From NCBI RefSeq assembly GCF_946998255.1, contig NZ_CAMPYN010000021.1, forward strand, positions 1 through 20,097: a stretch of 20,097 bases of DNA, given 5' to 3'. The position numbers and the translations under genes were made by a program. Below are positions 14,442-20,097 of the stretch, one piece after another. Each line of letters begins with the position of its first letter. Within the stretch, counting starts at the first letter, position 1. Origin of the DNA: an uncultured Helcococcus sp. (lineage in GTDB: Bacteria; Bacillota; Clostridia; Tissierellales; Peptoniphilaceae). The notes beneath the pieces were generated by a model. That model saw only the letters and a program-made list of their open reading frames with translations, was not told the origin of the DNA and did no database searches.

Positions 14442-16001
14442 ATGAGTAAGAAAGCAATGCTAATTATTATGGATGGCTGGGGATATGGTAAAGACTATGA
14501 AGGTAATGCCGTATTAAAAGCAAAAACTCCAGTTTTCGATAGTAATTTAGAAAAATATCCAAATACTTCAATTAAGGCAAGTGGCCTAGATGTTGGACTT
14601 CCTGAAGGTCAAATGGGAAATTCAGAAGTAGGACATATGAATATTGGTGCCGGAAGAATTATATACCAAGACCTTACACAAATATCAAAAGATATAGAAG
14701 AAGGTATATTCTTCAAAAATGAAAGCCTAGTAAAGGCTGTAAAACAAGCAAAAGAAACAGGTAAAGCCCTACATTTAATTGGACTTTCATCATATGGTGG
14801 GGTGCACTCTCACCTAACACATCTTTTTGCTTTACTAAAATTAGCTAAAGAAGAAGGCTTAGATAAGGTGTATGTACATGCTATCTTAGACGGTAGAGAT
14901 GTATCTCCTACATCAGCTATTTCAGATATTAAAGATCTACAAGATAAGATAGATGAAATAGGTGTAGGTAAAATTGCTACAGTAATCGGTAGATACTATG
15001 CGATGGATAGGGACAAGAGATGGGAAAGAACTCAATTAGCTTATGATGCTATCACTTTAGGTGAAGGAAAAAAAGTTCATGATCCACTTCAATCTATCCA
15101 AGAAGAATATGACAAATCAACCCAAGAAAAGAATACAACTGATGAATTCATGACTCCAACTGTAGTAGTTGATGAAAACGATGAACCAGTTGCAACAGTA
15201 AATGATGGTGATTCAATTATATTCTTCAACTTTAGACCAGATAGGGCAAGACAATTAACAAGAGCCTTAGTTGATGAAAACTTTGATGGTTTTGAAAGAA
15301 GAAAAAGAGTTCATACAAACTATGTATGTATGACAACTTATGATGCAACAATTGAAAATGTTGAAATTGCTTATCCGCCAAAGAATATTGAAAAAACATT
15401 CGGTGAAGTGGTAGCAAAAGCAGGTAAAACTCAATTAAGAATGGCTGAGACAGAAAAATATGCTCACGTAACATTCTTCTTAAATGGTGGAGTTGAACAA
15501 CCATATGAAGGTGAAGATAGAATCTTAGTACCTTCTCCAAAAGTTGCAACATACGACTTAAAACCAGAAATGTCAGCTCCAGAATTAGCTGAAAAGGCAA
15601 TTGAAAGAATTACAACTGATAAACCTGATGCAATAATATTAAACTTTGCAAATCCAGACATGGTTGGACATACAGGTATCATCCCTGCAGCAGTAAAGGC
15701 TGTAGAAACAGTTGATGAGTTGGTAGGAAAGATAGTAGAAGCAGGATTAGAAAATGGCTATGAATTCATAGTAACAGCTGACCACGGTAATAGTGAACAA
15801 TTGATTGACTTTGAAACAGGAAAACCATACACCGCACATACTACAAACTTAGTACCAGTAATTTATATTGCAAAAAACATTAAAAATGTTACACTAAGAG
15901 AGGGTGGTAGATTAGCAGATTTAGCACCAACATTATTAGATATATTAGGAATCGATAAACCTGAACTAATGACAGGTGAATCATTAATTAAAAGGGGGTA
16001 A
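14442..16001 (+). CDS. gpmI: 2,3-bisphosphoglycerate-independent phosphoglycerate mutase
   Basis: Manganese enzyme of the alkaline phosphatase superfamily that moves the phosphate of 3-phosphoglycerate to carbon 2. It is 519 residues, typical for the cofactor-independent form. As with tpiA there is an ATGATG; GAGGA at 14432-14436 favours the second ATG (14442). D11 in MDGWG binds metal, and S61 in GQMGNSEVGHMNIGAG is the residue that becomes phosphorylated. YGGVHSH, GRDVSP and GRYYAMDRDKRW line the substrate site. The second metal cluster is in PDMVGHTG and TADHGNSEQ, followed by HTTNLVP. The stop codon lies within the eno ribosome binding region, showing tight coupling. Confidence 0.97.
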   Translation: MSKKAMLIIMDGWGYGKDYEGNAVLKAKTPVFDSNLEKYPNTSIKASGLDVGLPEGQMGNSEVGHMNIGAGRIIYQDLTQISKDIEEGIFFKNESLVKAVKQAKETGKALHLIGLSSYGGVHSHLTHLFALLKLAKEEGLDKVYVHAILDGRDVSPTSAISDIKDLQDKIDEIGVGKIATVIGRYYAMDRDKRWERTQLAYDAITLGEGKKVHDPLQSIQEEYDKSTQEKNTTDEFMTPTVVVDENDEPVATVNDGDSIIFFNFRPDRARQLTRALVDENFDGFERRKRVHTNYVCMTTYDATIENVEIAYPPKNIEKTFGEVVAKAGKTQLRMAETEKYAHVTFFLNGGVEQPYEGEDRILVPSPKVATYDLKPEMSAPELAEKAIERITTDKPDAIILNFANPDMVGHTGIIPAAVKAVETVDELVGKIVEAGLENGYEFIVTADHGNSEQLIDFETGKPYTAHTTNLVPVIYIAKNIKNVTLREGGRLADLAPTLLDILGIDKPELMTGESLIKRG

Positions 16002-16003
16002 CC

Positions 16004-17290
16004 ATGGGTTATATTACAGATATTTATGCAAGACAAGTTCTAGATTCAAGAGGAAATCCAACTGTTGAAGTTGAAGTATTCACAGATTTAGGCGGATTCG
16101 GTAGAGCATTAGTTCCATCAGGAGCTTCAACAGGACAATTCGAAGCTGTTGAATTAAGAGATGGTGACAAATCAAACTACCTAGGTAAAAGTGTTTTAAC
16201 AGCAGTTGACAATGTAAACACAGAAATTGCTGAAGAAATTATCGGATTTGATGTATTTGAACAAGTTGCTATTGATAGAGCAATGATCGAATTAGACGGT
16301 ACACACAACAAGGGTAGATTAGGTGCTAACGCAATATTAGCAGTTTCAATGGCTGTAGCAAGAGCAGCAGCTGATGAATTAGGTATTCCACTATATAACT
16401 ATGTTGGTGGATTTAATGCTAAAGTTTTACCAGTACCAATGATGAATATCTTAAACGGTGGTGAACACGCAGACAACAACGTAGATATCCAAGAATTTAT
16501 GGTTATGCCAGTAGGTGCAGAATCATTTGCAGATGCTTTACAAACAGGTGCTGAAATCTTCCATAGCTTAAGATCAGTATTACAAGCATCAGGTCACAAC
16601 ACAGCTGTTGGTGATGAAGGTGGATTTGCTCCAAACTTATCATCAAACGAAGAAGCTTTATCAACAATCGTTGAAGCTATTGAAAAAGCTGGATACAAAC
16701 CAGGTGAAGATGTAATGATCGCAATGGACGTTGCTTCATCAGAAATGCTAGATGAAAACGGAAACTACAACCTAAAAGGTGAAGGCGTAGTTAAGACAAG
16801 GGAAGAAATGGTAGACTGGTATGAAGAATTAATTGCTAAATACCCAATCATTTCTATCGAAGACGGTCTTGATGAAGAAGACTGGGAAGGTTGGAAGTTA
16901 TTAACAGATAGATTAGGTAAGAAAGTTCAATTAGTTGGTGACGACTTATTTGTAACAAATACTGAAAGATTATCAAGAGGTATCGAAGGTGGAGTTGCAA
17001 ACTCAATCCTAATCAAGGTAAACCAAATTGGTACATTAACAGAAACATTAGACGCTGTAGAAATGGCTGCAAGAGCAGGATACACATCAGTAATTTCACA
17101 CAGATCAGGTGAAACAGAAGATACAACAATTGCTGACTTAGCAGTAGCATTAAATGCAGGTCAAATTAAGACAGGTGCTCCATCAAGAACAGATAGAGTT
17201 GCTAAATATAACCAATTATTAAGAATTGAAGATGAATTATATGATACAGCTCAATTCAGAGGTAAAGATTCATTCTTTAACTTAAAATAA
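16004..17290 (+). CDS. eno: Enolase
   Basis: Dehydrates 2-phosphoglycerate to phosphoenolpyruvate; a magnesium enzyme and part of the degradosome or cell surface in some bacteria. It is 428 residues, full length. Catalytic loop SGASTG is at 39-44. E205 (GDEGG) and K338 (LIKVNQIG) are the acid and base, D242, E286 and D313 bind magnesium, and SHRSGETED at 365-373 and K389 (IKTGAP) complete the site. AAGGGGGT immediately precedes ATG 16004, two bases after the gpmI stop. It uses AAC, ATC and GAC more than its neighbours do, a sign of translational selection for very high expression. Last gene of the operon. Confidence 0.97.
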   Translation: MGYITDIYARQVLDSRGNPTVEVEVFTDLGGFGRALVPSGASTGQFEAVELRDGDKSNYLGKSVLTAVDNVNTEIAEEIIGFDVFEQVAIDRAMIELDGTHNKGRLGANAILAVSMAVARAAADELGIPLYNYVGGFNAKVLPVPMMNILNGGEHADNNVDIQEFMVMPVGAESFADALQTGAEIFHSLRSVLQASGHNTAVGDEGGFAPNLSSNEEALSTIVEAIEKAGYKPGEDVMIAMDVASSEMLDENGNYNLKGEGVVKTREEMVDWYEELIAKYPIISIEDGLDEEDWEGWKLLTDRLGKKVQLVGDDLFVTNTERLSRGIEGGVANSILIKVNQIGTLTETLDAVEMAARAGYTSVISHRSGETEDTTIADLAVALNAGQIKTGAPSRTDRVAKYNQLLRIEDELYDTAQFRGKDSFFNLK

Positions 17291-17305
17291 TTTAAGGAAA
17301 TACAG

Positions 17306-17340
17306 ACTGAGATTCAATTAATTTGGATCTCAGTTTTTTT
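17306..17340 (+). terminator. Terminator of the glycolytic operon
   Basis: ACTGAGATTC (17306-17315) pairs with GGATCTCAGT (17325-17334), ten pairs with one G-T wobble, around a nine-base AT loop, followed by a run of T to 17340. It lies 15 bases past the eno stop. Confidence 0.9.
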
Positions 17341-17606
17341 ATTTGAATTATTCATTAAAATTATTTTTAACTTAATTTCCTTATAATTTATTATGAAGAT
17401 ATTAATAATCAAATTTTCATTACAAAATATATATGATTGTAAATTATATATATTTTAGTTTGCATATTATGAGTACTTATGATAGTATAATTATAAATAA
17501 CTTAGTAATTAAATTAATAAAATTAAGATATAAAATAAATTTGTGTCATGATTTAATTGATTTGTTGTCTTAGATACTTTAATTTATAAAAATATTGGAG
17601 TAATTT
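17341..17606. other. AT-rich intergenic region before the ABC permease
   Basis: No gene or RNA is recognised in this 266-base stretch. It holds a perfect 11-base AT-only inverted repeat (AAAATATATAT, 17424-17434, and ATATATATTTT, 17446-17456, spacer 11). A TATAAT at 17486-17491 is a possible -10 for the permease, but no good -35 lies at the right distance (TTGCAT is 20 bases away). A second pair, TTGTTG (17562-17567) and TATAAA (17585-17590), is well spaced but would start transcription on top of the ribosome binding site, so it is unlikely. The extreme AT content makes chance motifs common. Confidence 0.5.
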
Positions 17607-20097
17607 ATGTTAGCTTTTGAAATTAAAAAACTAATAAAATCAAAAGTATTTTTGTTCACAATAATATTTTCCATAATTATGTCTTTTTATATTAATTATA
17701 AGTCCAATAAACTAAATTTAACTATTGATTATCCTACATATATGGCGGATATTGATCCAGTAGCAATTTTTGATATGAATTTTTTCAATCAATATTATAA
17801 ATTAGAAAATAAAGAAGAGGCTTTATTTGAGTATAATGAAACTTCTGAAAAATATTCAATTATAAAATATCCTGAAATTCAATTATATATTGTAAATAGA
17901 AAAAAACAAACTTTTACTGAAAACTATAATGTAGCAAAGATAGTACAAGATTTAAATTATAATAGTTTAGAGAATATAGAAGAGATTAGAAAAAAATATG
18001 ATATTCAAATTGAAGATGTAAATCAAAAAAATGATTATGAATATGGTGTCTTTGAATCAAAATATTATCATGATAATAATATCTTATTCACTAGGGCGCA
18101 TGTAGAGTTTTTATCTACTAATTATACAAGAAGAATTATTTATAATAGTAATATTATTTTTGGATTACCATTTTTGATTTTTATGATGATTTCATTTTAT
18201 GGAATACTATCAAAAGAAAAAGATGAAGAAACAATAAATTTACTTAAAAATCAACCAAAAAGAAATGTTTTATTATCAAAATTATGTGCAATGATATTTA
18301 TAGCTTTCATTTATATTATAGGATTTTTAATTTCCTTCTTAATTATATGTAAACTTCAAGGAATAAGCATAAATGGATTTAGAGAAATATATAGAGTATT
18401 CAATCCATTAAATGAGATTAAATATATTAAAGCGTATGAATTGATAGCTTTAATTCTAATTACATATTTTGTATTAGTTTTCTTAATATCTACATTTATA
18501 TTGTTTATAAATGTTATCTCTTCAAGTAAAGAAGCTTCACTAGCTATCATTATTGTCGTGTTCGGGTTAGCTTATACACTAACGGAAAATAATGCATATT
18601 TACAAAATTCATTAAATCCTATATATGCACTTGATTATTTGCGTTTGATAATTGGAAAAATCGAGACAATAGTAGGTGTTGATGGAAGTGCTAATATAGA
18701 ATATATAAATCATAGTAGCTTAATATACTTCTTGATCTATAGTATTTATTCATCGATATTATTCGCTTTATCAATTTATATTTTTAACAAGAATGTAGAA
18801 ATAAAAAATACAAGTAAAACAAATCAAATTTACAATAACAATATATTTAATTTTGAAATTAGAAAAATTATTAAAAACAATTCATTTATTATTTATATGT
18901 TGGGTGCATTGATTTTTGTGTTTTCATTATATTATTTCCAAACTAATGATGTAGAAAATTACAAAAGATATTGGCTTGGGGAATCTGGGAAAATTAAAAC
19001 TTATCAAGAGGAAATTAATAAATTAGAAGATGAATTATTATATACTGATTCTGATTTAGATAGAGAGCTGATAAATGAAGAATTAAGATTAACTAATAAG
19101 AAGTTAGATAGACAAAATAGAATCATCCAAGGATATAAGGCTTCCAATACTAAAGAATTTTATTTAGCACAAATAGAAAATACTATATATGAATATGATG
19201 TACAAGGTCCAGAAGCTCAATTTAAATATGAAAGGCCAATAATATTTGCAAAATTTGAGTCTAAATTGTTAGACGAAATGTCTATAAAAAACAATGTAAA
19301 GCCGATAATAAGACCAAGATTTCAATATTCAGCATATGAAAAATTTTCTAATCCACTTGCAGAAAATCAATCTAGAAATAGAGAAACTTATTTAACAAAT
19401 TCCAGTTTGTATACAAATTATAAAATGCTTAAATATAACAATTTAGATATTCTTTTTCTCCTACTTATTTTATTTATGGTTCTTGGAGGGTATACTTATG
19501 ATAAAGAAAATGGTAATCAATTAAATTTGATTTATACTCAACCTATAGATAAATTTAAATTTCATATTATAAAGATATTATCACAGACTTTAGTGATAAC
19601 TTTGGTATATGTGTTTATAAGCTTGTTTATATTTTTGATGGGAATTATTAAAGAGGGACTAGGAGAATTAAATCAACCTGTTATTGAATATTTATATTTA
19701 TTTAAAAATCCTCAAATAGCTATTGAAAATGAGGCCTTAAATACGATTACTACTATTCCTATATATATTTATTTAATAAAAGTATTTATTGCAATAATTT
19801 TTCAAGCATTATTTGTATCGTCTATTTCAACATTAATATCAATATTTATAAAAAGTAAAACAGTAATAATTGTATCAATTACAAGCATTTGTACAATTGG
19901 TCTAATAATTACAAAATTATGTGAGAAAAATATCGTAAAATTACTAAATCCATTTACATATATATTCGCAAATAATGTAGCAGATAATTCTGTAATTGCA
20001 GTGAATGGGATTGAAGGAGCAAGTTATATAATAAGTTTAACTGTGCTTTTTATATCATCAATTTTAATAGCGTTCGTAGGAGGTATTATAGCTAAAA
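17607..20097 (+). CDS. ABC-2-type transporter permease, two fused halves, incomplete at window end
   Basis: Integral membrane permease of an ATP-binding-cassette system; the frame is open for 830 codons and runs off the right edge. TTGGAG lies six bases before ATG 17607. First half: amphipathic start LAFEIKKLIKSKVF, helix about 14-30, a large outside domain 31-178, then helices near 182-200, 226-248, 277-303, 309-325 and 370-392. Second half repeats the plan: FNFEIRKIIKNN (414-425), helix about 427-444, outside domain 445-610 with a charged coiled-coil-like stretch (462-507), then helices near 613-630, 658-680, 720-747, 751-769 and 807-828. Each half has a matching cytoplasmic loop, KEKDEETINLLKNQPKRN (203-220) and DKENGNQLNLIYTQP (632-646). 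The partner ATPase is not seen; it may follow downstream. Substrate unknown; peptide or antibiotic export or resistance is typical for relatives. Confidence 0.75.
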   Translation, partial: MLAFEIKKLIKSKVFLFTIIFSIIMSFYINYKSNKLNLTIDYPTYMADIDPVAIFDMNFFNQYYKLENKEEALFEYNETSEKYSIIKYPEIQLYIVNRKKQTFTENYNVAKIVQDLNYNSLENIEEIRKKYDIQIEDVNQKNDYEYGVFESKYYHDNNILFTRAHVEFLSTNYTRRIIYNSNIIFGLPFLIFMMISFYGILSKEKDEETINLLKNQPKRNVLLSKLCAMIFIAFIYIIGFLISFLIICKLQGISINGFREIYRVFNPLNEIKYIKAYELIALILITYFVLVFLISTFILFINVISSSKEASLAIIIVVFGLAYTLTENNAYLQNSLNPIYALDYLRLIIGKIETIVGVDGSANIEYINHSSLIYFLIYSIYSSILFALSIYIFNKNVEIKNTSKTNQIYNNNIFNFEIRKIIKNNSFIIYMLGALIFVFSLYYFQTNDVENYKRYWLGESGKIKTYQEEINKLEDELLYTDSDLDRELINEELRLTNKKLDRQNRIIQGYKASNTKEFYLAQIENTIYEYDVQGPEAQFKYERPIIFAKFESKLLDEMSIKNNVKPIIRPRFQYSAYEKFSNPLAENQSRNRETYLTNSSLYTNYKMLKYNNLDILFLLLILFMVLGGYTYDKENGNQLNLIYTQPIDKFKFHIIKILSQTLVITLVYVFISLFIFLMGIIKEGLGELNQPVIEYLYLFKNPQIAIENEALNTITTIPIYIYLIKVFIAIIFQALFVSSISTLISIFIKSKTVIIVSITSICTIGLIITKLCEKNIVKLLNPFTYIFANNVADNSVIAVNGIEGASYIISLTVLFISSILIAFVGGIIAK

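Noticed and set aside
17562..17590. TTGTTG-17-TATAAA as the permease promoter
   Set aside because: The start point would land on the ribosome binding site at 17595-17600, leaving no usable leader.

Overview
The window is an AT-rich, gene-dense stretch from a low-GC Gram-positive bacterium. AGGAGG-type ribosome binding sites, short intergenic gaps, the lifestyle genes present and the protein style suggest an anaerobic Firmicute, most likely a Gram-positive anaerobic coccus of the Anaerococcus/Peptoniphilus kind. That placement is inference from general impression, not from a search. No rRNA, tRNA, insertion sequence, phage gene or CRISPR array is visible.

Layout. Positions 51-1295 encode peptidase T. 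They are followed by what looks like the remnant of a 44-residue membrane protein and a strong terminator. A mutarotase-like gene and galactokinase (1477-3518) follow on the plus strand and converge on a minus-strand NAD synthetase (3634-5478). Also on the minus strand, a MarR regulator and a DegV-family fatty-acid-binding protein form a tight two-gene operon (6872-5593) closed by its own terminator. A compact divergent promoter region (about 6885-6993) drives that operon leftward and a copper operon rightward. The copper operon has copA (a P-type ATPase with a heavy-metal domain at each end) and csoR (the copper-sensing repressor), with a classic CsoR palindrome inside the copA promoter. trmL (tRNA wobble methyltransferase) and trxB (thioredoxin reductase) follow closely in the same direction.

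Positions 11451-17290 hold a complete lower-glycolysis operon, gap-pgk-tpiA-gpmI-eno, which takes triose phosphates to phosphoenolpyruvate. Its leader carries several adjacent palindromes, no cggR precedes it, and it ends in a clear terminator at 17306-17340. After a 316-base AT-rich gap, a large ABC-2-type permease starts at 17607 and is still open at the window edge (830 codons seen). It looks like two permease halves joined in one chain, with no ATPase upstream.

The points most worth a second look are: (1) the C-terminal copper-chaperone domain of CopA, which has its own Shine-Dalgarno and ATG and could also be made as a free CopZ; (2) NAD synthetase, whose glutaminase domain has Phe where the nucleophilic Cys should be; (3) the tandem-duplicated ABC-2 permease; (4) the palindrome cluster at the start of the glycolytic transcript; and (5) the decayed small membrane-protein gene behind pepT. 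None of these is a demonstrated new system. Most of the window is ordinary core metabolism.
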